DNA from: Triparma columacea
Lineage: Eukaryota > Sar > Bolidophyceae > Parmales > Triparmaceae
NCBI GenBank assembly: GCA_030267965.1
Contig: BRYA01000295.1
Coordinates: 1-26,070 of the forward strand
Length of the DNA stretch: 26,070 bases
Direction of reading: 5' to 3'
Under the pieces are notes generated by a model, which did no database searches, had not been told where the DNA came from, and saw only the letters and a list, made by a program, of their open reading frames with translations. Below are positions 1 to 10,337 of this stretch, piece after piece. Each line of letters opens with the position of its first letter. Within the stretch, counting starts at the first letter, position 1. A program made the translations under genes and the position numbers.

Positions 1-68
1 CCTAACCCTAACCCTAACCCTAACCCTAACCCTAACCCTAACCCTAACCCTAACCCTAACCCTAACCC
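1..68. repeat. Telomere, C-rich strand (CCCTAA repeats)
   Basis: About eleven uninterrupted CCCTAA units run from the first base to position 68, so the other strand reads TTAGGG towards the end. The orientation is that expected for the left end of a chromosome, and the array gives way directly to non-telomeric DNA. TTAGGG telomeres are found in many eukaryotes, including stramenopile algae. Confidence 0.98.
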
Positions 69-600
69 ACATCTACTACACTCACGCACATCATTCCACC
101 TTACACCTTTCCCTTTTTTACTCTCACTCTTTATTTTCTTTCACTCCTCTTCAAAAACTACACTCACCCTTCCTTAAATATCTTCATACACACCTACTAC
201 ACTTACACAAACCATTTCACTTAATACTCTCCTCTCTTCTACTCTCACTCTTTAATTCCTTTCTCTCCATTCTACAACTACACTCACCCTCATTTCATTT
301 ATCCCCATACACATCCACTACACTTCCATCATACTCACAAATCACTTTAACACTTCCACAAATTCTCAAAGCTTCATACATATTTATAACACTACCACAA
401 TGCTCACAAACCACTATAACACTCCACAACTCCCTAAAATTATATACACATCTACTAAATATCCTCAATACTCACAAACACTTTCACACTTCCATCATAC
501 TTCTACTACACTTTCACAATATTCACAAACCACTTTAACAATCCCACAGCGCTCAACATACACCTAAAACATCATAATCACAACTATACCAAATTAAATC
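69..600. repeat. Subtelomeric degenerate repeats, G-poor strand
   Basis: No gene is visible here. A degenerate unit of about 121 bp can be followed: CACATCTACTACACT at 68, CACACCTACTACACT at 189 and CACATCCACTACACT at 310, with CTCTCACTCT at 121 and 242 and AACTACACTCACCCT at about 156 and 276. A second, shorter motif (TCACAAACCACT-TAACA) recurs near 333, 403 and 521. Guanine is almost absent from the plus strand, which keeps the strand polarity of the telomere C-strand. The repeats fade out by about 600, just before the 3' end of the first gene. Confidence 0.85.
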
Positions 601-667
601 AATTTGTCTTACAAATGTTTCTGCCCTATTAGTTACTCCCAATCCTCATCTTCCGGCACAACACTGC

Positions 668-3600
668 TTACTTAGCCTTCCCACCTACTACCCCTATAAT
701 ATCACTACCATCAGCTCCTCCAACACTTGCTCTCCTAATACTTGCTCTCAAAGTACCTGCTAGACCACCCTCAGCAGCATCAACACTTGCTCTTCTCACA
801 CTCTCACTCCTTCTAGCATCTCCTTCTGCTGGAATAAAAACTACAGGTACTGTTGCTTTTATCACATCAGTGAACCACTCTGGCTTCTCCTCTTCCCATT
901 TAGCCCAGTTTAAGCCAACCCATTTCTTAATTTCTCCTTCAATTGAGACCCAGTGATGCCTTGAAAACTGCAGAGTGTCAAACTTTGCTTTATCACTTTC
1001 CCCTTCAAGGAAATATGCCATTGAAATGTCCTTAGATCTCTTCGTGCTCCAGAAGGTGTGCAAGTACTTACTTTCAATGTTCAAAAAGAAGACAGCAAAA
1101 CATAGAGTAGTTATTGGTATGAAATACTTCATAATCGTTGAAGCAACATCAATTGCTTTCTCATCAATATAAGGTGAAGTTGCAAATATTGAGACTGGTA
1201 AGCTGCCTATTGTCAACACAAGACCAAACAACCAGTACACTCCCCCAACTTCATTGTGATGTCTAAATTGCATAATTGAAGTGAAGTCTGTGATGATCTT
1301 TACAATCACTCTGCCAAAAATGCTACTTACAATCTCTATGTTTCCCCCAAAAGGAAGCCAGTACCAAAAGTCTCCCCTCAAAATCTTAATCAACAAGTAA
1401 AGACCAAGGTCAGCTCCAATGTAGAGAAAGGCCCACCTACCTCCCATCAACCCAAGAAGAACTATTGTTGTACATCTGATGAGAAGCATTCCTGCTGACA
1501 ACAGCAACATAGACAAAAACACTAGTGTTCTTGTGCTTGCTTTTGCAGGTATATACCCATAGAAGTTCGGTGCCGATTCTCTCAATCCAGGGTCTGTGTC
1601 CCAGTCATAACTAATTGTTGCTGAGGCAAAGCCTGTTGTAACTGCTGACACTGTAACTGAAAGCCATGCTGAAACTCCAACATCTTTGTCATTTGTTGCT
1701 ATAGCCATAAGTTGGATGATCACTCCTGGGATTGCCTCAGCAAACATTTCAGTAGCTTTCATACCTGTCATCTCAAGCATTGGGTCAAGTGCAGTCCCAA
1801 CCTCTTGCTTTGCTCCAGTTGCGACCCTGTAAGCATCAACTGCAGGCTTGTACCCAAGCAAGATTGGAATCCATTCCCGCAACACCCTCTTCATCCCCAA
1901 TTTTCTGTTCGAAAACAAGACAGCCAATATTTGAATCCCCATTGACACCATCAAACTAGCCAAAGACGCCTTAAAGTACCCATACTTCTCATCACTCCAA
2001 AACATGTACGTCACATACACATCAGTCACTAAATCAGTCATACTAGTGATAGCACCAACCGTCACTCTCGCCTTCAATCCCCAAGGAACTTCCTCTAAAA
2101 GCCTGTAGCTAATTGTCTCAAGCATAGGTCTGAACCACTCATACTCCTCATCAAGCTCGTGTAGAGCAGGGAAATTTAAGATGAAGGCATCCACGGCAGC
2201 AACTGGCTTTGTATTAATAGCCAAACTCCTTGCTAAAGATTCACCAATCTCCCTCCCCTCCTTCTTTTCTACCATTGAAGCTTTCCCCACAACCTTTCTC
2301 AGCCCATGCAATCTATTTTGCACAATAGCTGCAAGCATTGGTATAACAAACTCGTACTTCTGAGCCACACAGCTTAATGTATCGTCATTTATGACAAATC
2401 TTCTGACAGCATGTTCTTTTGCCATTATCTTCTTTCTAGACTTAACTGCATGTAACAGCTGTCTACCTAGCTCCTGTCCTATATGTTTAGGATCTAAGAT
2501 ATCTTGTAAATTGTCTCTAAAGACGGCTGGAGCTATTCTCACAATGTCATCTCCAGTTCCATATCCAATGCTTGCTCGTCTAATACTTGCAATCAAAGCA
2601 CCTCCAACGTTATTTTCTCCATCAAGATCAGCACTTTCACGCCTGATACTCTCCCTTTGTCTTAACGTAGTTGTAGGAATGTATTCCACAGGCACTCTTG
2701 ATTGTGTTGCTTCATCAAACCACTTTGGCTTCTCTTCCACCCATCTATCCCAATTTGTCTCCACCCAAGCTCTCACTTCTTCTTCAATTGACTTCCAATG
2801 ATGCTTCGAGTATTTGAAACTATGCTCTGCTTTTACTTCATCTGTCCCTTCTCTGAAGCTCTTCACTGTTAAATCCTTACCCCTTTGCAAGCTGTAGAAG
2901 GTGCCCCAATATATTTTCTCAATGTTATAGAAAAATACAGCAAACAACAAGACTGTACATGGTATAAATATTCCAACTACTTTCCATGCCAATTTAAGAC
3001 GCTCTTCTGCAACATCTTCCCTTTCAGCTAGAATTATAGCTATTGGAAGACTGCCCATCGTCAACAAAAATCCAAAGATCCAATACATCCCTCCAACCTC
3101 ATTAGGATGCCTAAACTGCACAACTGATGTAAAGTCTGTCACCACTTTCACCAATACTCTTGCTGCAATGCTACTCACTATTTCTACATTGCCTCCTGCA
3201 GGAATCCAATACCAAAAGTCTCCTTTTAATATCTTCACCAACAAGTATAAACCAAGATCAGCCCCAACATAGAGAGAGACCCATTTACCACCAAGGAGCC
3301 CTAACACAACTATTGTCATGCACCTTATCACAAGCATACATGTGCTAAAGAGCATCATTGACACAAATATGATAGATCTCTTGGTGGGATTTGCAGGCAC
3401 ATACCCATAAAAGTCAGGCACTTGCTCTCTCTTCACTGGGTCAGTGTCCCAGTCATAACTGATAGTTGCTGAGGCGTAGCCTGTTGTTATTGCTGAAACT
3501 GAAAGTGAGACCCAAGCTGCATCTGAAACGTCTCCTTCACTTGTTGCTATTGCCATAAGTTGTATAATCACTCCAGGTATTGCCTCAGCAAACATCTCAA

Positions 3601-6600
3601 CCATTTTCATTGCACTCAACTCTGCCAGAGCATCAATTGCTTGTCCAGCCTTTTGCTTTCCTCCATTTGCTACCCTGTAAGCATCAACAGCAGGTTTAAA
3701 GCCAATCAAAATAGGAAACCACTCCCTAAGCACCCTCAACATCCCCAACTTCCTGTTCTGTCCCCAAACAGTAATCATTTGTATCCCAATTGATACCATC
3801 AAACTTGCCAAAGATGCCTTAAAGTACCCATACTTCTTATCACTCCAAAACATGTACGTCACATACACATCAGTCAGCAAATCAAAAATAGATGTTACAG
3901 CACCAACAGTCACTCGAAAAAGCAATCCCCACGGAGCCATTTTCACCACACCCTTCCCAATCTCCACAAACATGCCCTCCATCCATGGAAACTCCTCAAA
4001 CAGCTCCCCAACAGCCCTGTTCTGCAATCTCCACATATCTACCCCAGCCTTAATCACTTTCCTGCTCTTCAAACAAGGCATCACGTTGTTCCCAATCACC
4101 CTTGAATTCTTCTCCTCCACACACTCTAGTTTAGTAGATATTGAGCTGTTGGAGCTAAGCTCACAAAGCCTTGCCCTCTTCAGCAAAATGACAAACCAAG
4201 GGTACTTCTTCACAACCTCCCTCAGTGAAGCACTTTCCTTGCAAACCTCCTCAACATGTCTCTCTCTGTCCTTCCTTGAGTGTGCTCCTCCAAGTTGTCC
4301 TCCATCCCAAACCAAATCAGCACCCAAGGCCTCGCCATCCTGCTTAGACATCTCCAATAAAGGGACAAGGTCAATAAAGTAGCGTTCTGCTTCAGCAGCC
4401 TCGTCTAGATGCCTCTCCAGAGTTGATCTTGTTGCCTCCACATTCAAGCTTTTTCCAAGCTCTACCTTGGTGACAAATTCTACCTTGGTTGTCTTCTCAC
4501 CCCTTTTTGTGAACTTTATCGCGACTTCTTCAGATGCCCTTTGTGCAGTAGATCTCTGACTGTTCCTTACAGCCTTTCTTCTCTCCCTGTCAGGGTTAGG
4601 GTTAACTCTAACCTCTTTCTTTATTGGCTCCATTATAATTACAATAGTATTGTTATCCATCTTGTGCAGCTTCATCACATTCAAGAACTCCCTATCTCTA
4701 TTTTTGACAGCATGTTGTGATTCCAACTTCTGCCTTCTCCTCACAACCACTTCCCATGTCCCCTTCTTCTCCTCGACAACCCTCTCAATATCTCCTGTTG
4801 TTTCTTGATGGACTCTGCTCTCAAAGTCCCAGAAGTAGGCAGCAGCTTCCTCCAAACCTGCTCTAACTGTCACTGTTGTCTTTCCCCATCCCTTTCCCTT
4901 ATCTTCTACCTTAATCCAGGTATCTGACAGAGGGAATGCACCTTTAACCCTTCGTTTGCCTTCAAGCTCTAGGAAATTGGCATCAAATGTCTCAGTGGTC
5001 ATTTCTTTGATTTCACCTATTCCACTTACTATCTGGATCCTTGTTGAAGCATCAATGTCTCTGCTTCTGTCAAAATTCTTTCTCAAGTCTGAGACTACTC
5101 CTAGAAATCTTGGTGCAATCTTGTTCATGATGGAAGAGTAGAAAACGCCACCAAGGTCTACCTTTGTTGTAAAAGTCACTAATGTTTGTGGCACATCTCC
5201 AAGAGGGTCAAGTGGCTCAAATACCCATACTGTGTGTGCCTTCCCTAAAACATTCCCAGCCTTCACTGGAAAGTCTACATGAATCTCCTTTGTGTCTGCA
5301 ACATCAATGATAACTTTGCCATCATCTTGCTTGCACCAGGTAATTTTACTCCGACCATCACGTGGATTAAAACCAGGGAGACCAAGTTCCCTCGTTGTTA
5401 TGTAGTAGAGAGTGTGGGGGTTAACACTAATGGTTTTTGAGAACGTCAGCCCCCATTTCTTTAGATCATTTCTGTGCTCTCTGCTGTTCAATAATGATAT
5501 TTGTCTTGCAGCACACTCCTCCACGCTCGCATCAACTACAGTAGTGGCAAAACCAGTTCCACTGCTTTCCCCGTCAACATGAACTAGCTTCATCTTGACC
5601 CTCTCATCAGGACTCTTCAAATCGTCAAAATCCTTTCCCTCCTTGCACTTCTCATAAAACTCTTTCCCCTTACTGATTGCATCCTTCTCCTCATCAGTAT
5701 AATCTTGGTGTTCATTCTTGATAATATTGGCAAGAGAGGCCAGTGCAGCTTTATCAACCTCATCATCCCGCTTGAAGGAATCCCTGAGTACTGCTATTGT
5801 GCTTAGTATTTGTGGAGTAGATCTGTCGACAACTTTTACTGGAATATACCCTCCTGTGTCCATAAATTGGGTCAATGCAAGTTTGCACTGGAGAACACCA
5901 TCTTGGTCCTCAATATTCTTGGCAGTGAGAATTCCACTTGTTGTTGCCCGCACAAGCTTTCCTAGATTTCCTCCATAATCCACCTTCTCCTCAGCTGGTA
6001 CAAAAGCTACAGACATGCTGCCGTCTAGGTGTCCCTTCTGCAATACACATCTCATCACAAACTCTCTTTTGTGAAAAGGGAAGGGAAGGTTCTTGACTGT
6101 TACGAAAAGTTTCTCGTTGATCCTTTCCTCTCCCCATTTCCTTATCTCTAGCCTTGCAGGGTCCCCTTCCTCCCGGCCCATTACCATCCTCTCCCTGCTG
6201 CAGAACTCAAAGAACCAAGCAGCTGCTTCCTCGGCCGAGCAGTCGGCAACACACTCGGCTCTTCCAAAACCAAGTGTCTTTTTTCCTTTCTCCTGCTGCT
6301 TGTACTTGATCTCCATCTTCACTCCCTCATAAGGTGACTCAAGAGGCCCCCACCCTTCTCCATCCTCCCCACCAAAGAGCTTCTCCAACTCCTCAAACAC
6401 CTTCTTCTGGTCCTCCTCCAACTCAACGCCCTCCCTCATCCTCTCCACCAAGGCCCCCCTTACCTCAGCATCAACCTTCTTCTTATTCCTCCTGAACTTC
6501 TCCTGCAACATGTTGGCCTCAATGAGCTGCTGCTTTGCAAGGTAGTCAATTGCATTGTCCATCACTGCCTTTTGAAGAAGGCCAGTAAATTTCATATCAA

Positions 6601-9530
6601 CTGTTTGAACGCGTGTCACTCTGCAGACATTTGGGGCAATCTCATTGAAGAAGTAGACACCTGTAGTCTCTGCTAGCACAAATCCTTCCTTACTAAGGTC
6701 CTTGAAGCCTTCTCCTGGGTACTCTGTCAGTGGCACAAAAGCTAAAATGTACGATGTCCGGCCATTCTCAAGTTTGACCTCCTTCCACACATACCAAATC
6801 TCAAATAGTCGATTGGTGGTGGCAGGGACCTTCATGCCCATATGAAAGTGCATGCTTCTAGTTCCCTCAATATTATTCCTGATAACCCTTGGTAAGTTCC
6901 CATTATTTTTGAAGTGCTCCTCTGACCACTCATATTTGTCAAGCACAAATTGCTCTGCCAATACACCCTTTGCTGACTTGTCCACAGTGACCCCAAAGGC
7001 TGCCCACACTTCGTCCCCCTTTCTCCACAAGAACTTGTCAATGCCCTCCTTCAGTGTCCCCTTGATTCTCTTCCCCTTCTTGTAGAGTTCATTCTCCAAC
7101 CCTCCAACTCCTTCCAGCAATCTCTCCTCCTCCTCTGTCATCGGAGGCGGACTTGGAATAATCTCCTCCACAAAGTGCTGCTTCCTCCTCTCATCAACAA
7201 CCTCAGGATTGTGAAAGTTCTTCTCGATCTCCTCCACCAGGCCTTTGATTGACGCGTATATGGTGTTGACGTCCCCCCTTCCCCCCCCCTCACTCTCCAT
7301 TAGCCCCGATTTTTTGTTCCGTTTGATTCCTTTTGTTTTCTGACGGAACATGCGTGCGCCTTCCAAGCCTGAGCTTCCTGGCGCAACCCCTTCAACCTCC
7401 TCGACTTCCAACATTCCGACAAGAGTAAGCGCGGTTTGCCCATATTCGTAGCTCGCAAGCCTGATCTCACCCTCGACCCTCGCTCTCTGCGCATTCGTAG
7501 AAGTCGCAATCTTTACAAGTTTCATCTTTGCCTTCTTTGATAAGCTTTTCTCGTCCTCCGATTTAATAACGATGCACCAGCCCGAGCCTTTATTGCTCAC
7601 GACCTGGATTCTCAGGAGGTATTCGACAACAGTTGTCCCACTCAGGAAGTTTTGCCAAAACATAATCCTTCCTCCCTCCCCATCCCCTCCCTCATGAATA
7701 ATCTCACGTCGGAACGCTCCCACACTTGAACCAGCGAGGATGTAATCGAGGACACGCTCTTTCTCGTCGTGAACGACTACGCCGACGTTCGCTCTCTTCG
7801 TATCCCACGACTGCTCGATGATGCCCTCGACAGCACCCCTCTCCACGAGCTTTCCCAACATGCCGTCATGAACATTGACATTCTTCTCTTCCCTTAAAAT
7901 CTCGGAGTCGCTTCCAAGAACCGCTGCTTTCAACGCATATCTGGCGTCCTCATGAGACGTTTCAGTTGCTGCGGATGGCGTTTGTTAGTCAAGATGAAAA
8001 GATTTCCGCGTATGCCCCTCAATGCCGCAATGTGGTCGCCGCAGACGGAACCCATGCGGTCGCCAGAGACAGATCCCATGCGGTCGCCCCATACCAGCGC
8101 GCACGCGCGTGCGCCGTGGCCGCCGCCCGTCGTACTTGACGCCGAGGGCCAGGCCCTCCGCGAACGGCTCCGCACGTTCAGCACGCAGGCAGTGAGAAAA
8201 CTACAAAGTTTCAACGCGCCCTCCCGCGACTCTCCCGCTCTCCCCAAGAGTATTAAAATGTATTTTTCTTATCCGGCTCTCAACGCACAACTCACCTCGA
8301 TCCACGTCCTCGTGGCGGTTTTTGGAGTCTGCGGTAATGGCGATCATGGTGTTTGTGAGTCAACATGAAAAGATTTCCATGCGTGCTCCTCGTTTCTGTG
8401 TAGCATATCAAGCGCCCCACGCGGTTGCCGGATACGGAACCCATGCGGTCGCCGCAGAAGCGTCCCATGCGGTCGCCGCAGAAGCGCCCCATGCGGTTGC
8501 CGCAGACGGAACCCACACGGTCGCCGGGGACGGATCCAATGCGGTCGCCGCAGACCGGCGCGCGTTTCTGTGTAGAATATTAAGGGTCTCCCCCCCTACA
8601 ATCCCCTGAAACAAACTTACCTCGGTCTCGTCCAGCGTCCTCCTGAGAGCTTTTAGATTTAGCGACTGCGAAGGGGATAACATTGTTGCAAAAGTGAGAA
8701 CAAATTACAAAGTTTCAACGCGCCCTCCCGAGACTCTCCTTCTCTCCCCTAGAGTATTAAAATGTATTTTTCTTATCCGGCTCTCAACGCACAACTCACC
8801 TCGTCCGGCGTCCTTGTGAGACATTTCAGTTGCTGCAGCGGAAACGACAAAGAGGTGAAAAGTGAGCAAGTGGCAAACTTCATCTTGTCCTCCCACACAT
8901 CTCCTGTCCACTCCTTGAGTATAAAAATGTTCTTTTTCTCCTCGAGCGCTTGACGCTCACTCACCTCGTCTTGCTTCCCCATGATCATTTTCAGATTCTG
9001 CGGGTGTGGAAATGTTGATGTTTTTTTAGCTTTTTGGAATCATTTCAACAGGCTTCCCAACGACCTCGCTTTTTTACTCCATCGCATCTCATCCCCTCCA
9101 CGAACTCACCTCGTCCGACCTCTCCATGAGGCCTATCAATATCAGCATTCGCCACAAGGTTGACAGCATAGTCATTTGCAGACTTGACGACATCAGCGGC
9201 AGCCTCGGTAGCAATGGCACGGTGTTCCACCGCCTCGACGACAACGACATCGTCGACAGCATGCCCGACAATCGCAGACTGATCCGCGGCGGCCTCAGCG
9301 GCGGCCCCAAGGAGGACAGCAAGGTCAGTCGCAGCACTGACAATGTCAGCAGGTGTGCCAACGTGCGCAGTGCCCTTGATGGCAGCAGCAAGATCGTTAG
9401 CTGCCGATGCTGTAGTGGCAAGATCAGAAGTATGTCGAGCTCTTGTTGCCCTCAAGTCGGCCTTCAATCCAGCTATCTCTTTGTCCCTCTGCTTCAGGAG
9501 AATGGTGAAATCCATCTCACTGTCGGTCAT
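668..9530 (-). CDS. Giant START-like / XK-related-like membrane protein (about 2621 aa, six coding exons)
   Basis: Exons (minus): 9530-9110, 8997-8965, 8832-8800, 8665-8621, 8328-8296 and 7968-668; all phases agree and sum to 2621 codons. The last exon has an open frame of 7.3 kb with no ATG before 7861, which supports the upstream exons. The first 140 residues are charged, then Ala-rich and helical. Four START/SRPBCC-like modules lie at roughly 500-680, 750-925, 994-1158 and 1217-1385. Two paralogous membrane modules follow at about 1535-1885 and 2155-2500, each with D-L-x-T-D-V-Y-V in the first helix, F-A-E-A-I-P-G-V-I-I-Q-L in the middle and ISYDWDTDP after it. That layout recalls the XK-related (scramblase) family; this is inference. 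Each module ends in a W-rich segment, a V-P-V-x-(Y/F)-I-P motif and RRxS motifs. A role in lipid binding or movement at a membrane is likely but unproven. Coding certainty is high; the first five exons are less certain. Confidence 0.82.
8022..8093. repeat. 24-bp minisatellite (3 units) in an intron of the giant gene
   Basis: Three 24-bp units (8022-8045, 8046-8069, 8070-8093) share the core CCCATGCGGTCGCC. They lie in the intron between the microexon at 8328-8296 and the last exon, and belong to the same repeat family as the array at 8411-8554. Confidence 0.85.
8192..8295. repeat. Intron segment duplicated at 8693-8799
   Basis: The first hundred or so intron bases after the microexon at 8328-8296 are nearly identical to those after the microexon at 8832-8800. 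Both contain ACAAAGTTTCAACGCGCCCT and AGTATTAAAATGTATTTTTC. Exon and intron were therefore copied together, which shows how the microexon array grew. Confidence 0.9.
8411..8554. repeat. 24-bp minisatellite (6 units) in an intron of the giant gene
   Basis: Six consecutive 24-bp units carry the core CCATGCGGTCGCCGCAGA with scattered substitutions. They lie in the intron between the microexons at 8665-8621 and 8328-8296. The plus strand stays open across the array and would read as HAVAA repeats, but no start or splice context supports translation. The flanks CGTTTCTGTGTAG at about 8391 and 8562 form a direct repeat around the array. Confidence 0.88.
8693..8799. repeat. Second copy of the duplicated intron segment
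   Basis: Partner of 8192-8295, with a few substitutions and a short length difference near the end farthest from the donor. It lies directly downstream, in the transcript, of the microexon at 8832-8800. Confidence 0.9.
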
Positions 9531-9773
9531 CAGCCTACGAAAGCGTGAGGGGGAAAAGGTGTCCACGACGAAGATGATGGGTGAGCCGAGGCGAATACTA
9601 TTTGCGCATATACGTCGCCGCTGCGGCCGCAATATCCTTTTGATTACTCAGGAGTCGACATCCCCGAGGAAGTTGGGCCATGCTGTTGTGTCCTTCCTCC
9701 TTTCCCCTCGGCCCCCGTCTCCTCCCCTCCCCAACGATCCCTCCTCCGCCCTCGCCTCTATACAATCCTCACC

Positions 9774-9841
9774 TTCTTTCGTCCTTATCCACTCCGCTTC
9801 AATGTCTCAAGTCCCTGTTGCAAAGAGTTCTCGAAATGCAC
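9774..9841 (-). other. Possible 5' UTR exon (68 nt) of the giant gene, copy 1
   Basis: On the minus strand this stretch is preceded by CTTTCGCAG and followed by GTGAGG. The next acceptor, CTTTCGTAG, ends at 9535, four bases before the ATG at 9530. All three frames contain stops, so it would be untranslated. A duplicate of equal length lies at 10145-10078. Supported only by splice consensus and repetition. Confidence 0.4.
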
Positions 9842-10077
9842 CTGCGAAAGCGTGAGAAGAAAAAAATTCGCTACGAAGATGTTGGGTGAGCCGAAACGAA
9901 TACAATTTGCGCATGTACGTCGCCGCTGCTGCCGCAATATTCTTTTACTTTCTCAGGGATCTAAGTCCCCAAGGAAGTTGAGCCATGCTGTTGTGTCCTC
10001 CTTCCTCCCCCTTCCCCCGTATCCTCCCTCCCCAACAGTCCCCCTCCTCCGCCCTCGCTTTCTATTACAATTCTCAC

Positions 10078-10145
10078 CTTCGTTTGTCCTTATACACTTA
10101 GCTTCAGTGTTCAAGACCCTGTTGCGAGAGTTTCTCGAAGTGCAC
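10078..10145 (-). other. Possible 5' UTR exon (68 nt) of the giant gene, copy 2
   Basis: Paralogue of 9841-9774, followed on the minus strand by GTGAGA. Its upstream end has a weak acceptor (GGGCAG), so it could instead be the first exon, starting within the shared upstream region. Confidence 0.3.
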
Positions 10146-10150
10146 CTGCC

Positions 10151-10337
10151 CTGCTCTAAAGCTCTCACAGTCACACAGGCGATCCAAATGCGTTAGGTGT
10201 GAAGTAATAAGTAAAGGATAGCAGCAGTGCGAAGAAGAGTGTAATTGTAACTTGACAAGCCACTGTTTGGGGTCAACTTCCTTTCCTATTTTTGCGAGAA
10301 CTTTGTTCGACTTTGCTAAATCTGCTAAAAATCAGCT
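10151..10337. promoter_or_regulatory. Shared upstream region of the giant gene (minus) and the lipase gene (plus)
   Basis: This stretch of under 200 bp separates the two divergent transcription units. It has no coding signal and is more mixed in composition than the C-rich leader next to it. No TATA box or known operator was recognised. Confidence 0.4.

Larger units (their letters stand above)
7968..9110 (-). other. Array of duplicated symmetric microexons in the giant gene
   Basis: Four short exons (8997-8965, 33 nt; 8832-8800, 33 nt; 8665-8621, 45 nt; 8328-8296, 33 nt) sit between the first coding exon and the 7.3-kb last exon. Each is preceded by (T/C)GCAG and followed by GTGAGT or GTAAGT, and each starts and ends in phase 1. 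They encode related peptides: ESENDHGEARR, ATEMSHKDAGR, VAKSKSSQEDAGRDR and DSKNRHEDVDR. The end of the first exon (DRPHGEVGR) and the start of the last exon (ATETSHEDARYA) are further copies. In the last copy the donor is gone and the exon reads straight into the large frame. Every unit has a length divisible by three, so any could be skipped without a frameshift. Confidence 0.75.
9539..10150. repeat. 307-bp tandem duplication upstream of the giant gene
   Basis: Copy 1 runs from about 9539 to 9845 and copy 2 from 9846 to about 10150. Both start with GAAAGCGTGAG and share GGTGAGCCGA, TACGTCGCCGCTGC and CCATGCTGTTGTGTCCT at the same spacing. Divergence is moderate, with many single substitutions and small indels. 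The duplication covers the 5' leader of the minus-strand giant gene. Overlapping plus-strand frames at 9343-9855 and 9852-10196 are products of the repeat and show no recognisable domain. Confidence 0.9.

Noticed and set aside
1..68. Telomere repeat as an assembly artefact
   Set aside because: It is at the extreme end, in the correct orientation, and followed by subtelomeric repeats with matching strand skew.
7931..7933. TTG at 7933 as the start of the giant protein
   Set aside because: Non-ATG initiation is unlikely here; a CAG acceptor at 7969-7971 and duplicated upstream exons in matching phase give a better model.
8411..8554. Regular 24-bp repeats as a CRISPR-like array
   Set aside because: The units are contiguous with no unique spacers, and the window is clearly eukaryotic and telomeric.
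8322..8609. Plus-strand open frame with HAVAA repeats
   Set aside because: It is produced by the 24-bp minisatellite, lies inside an intron of the minus-strand giant gene, and has no domain or splice support.
9045..9109. Read-through C-terminus of the first coding exon (GEFVEGMRCDG...)
   Set aside because: It continues past a GTGAGT donor into intron sequence, while the spliced frame connects to the repeat peptide in the next exon.
9343..10196. Two plus-strand frames that resemble each other (about 170 and 114 codons)
   Set aside because: Their similarity follows from the 307-bp tandem duplication; the minus-strand exon model explains the region better.
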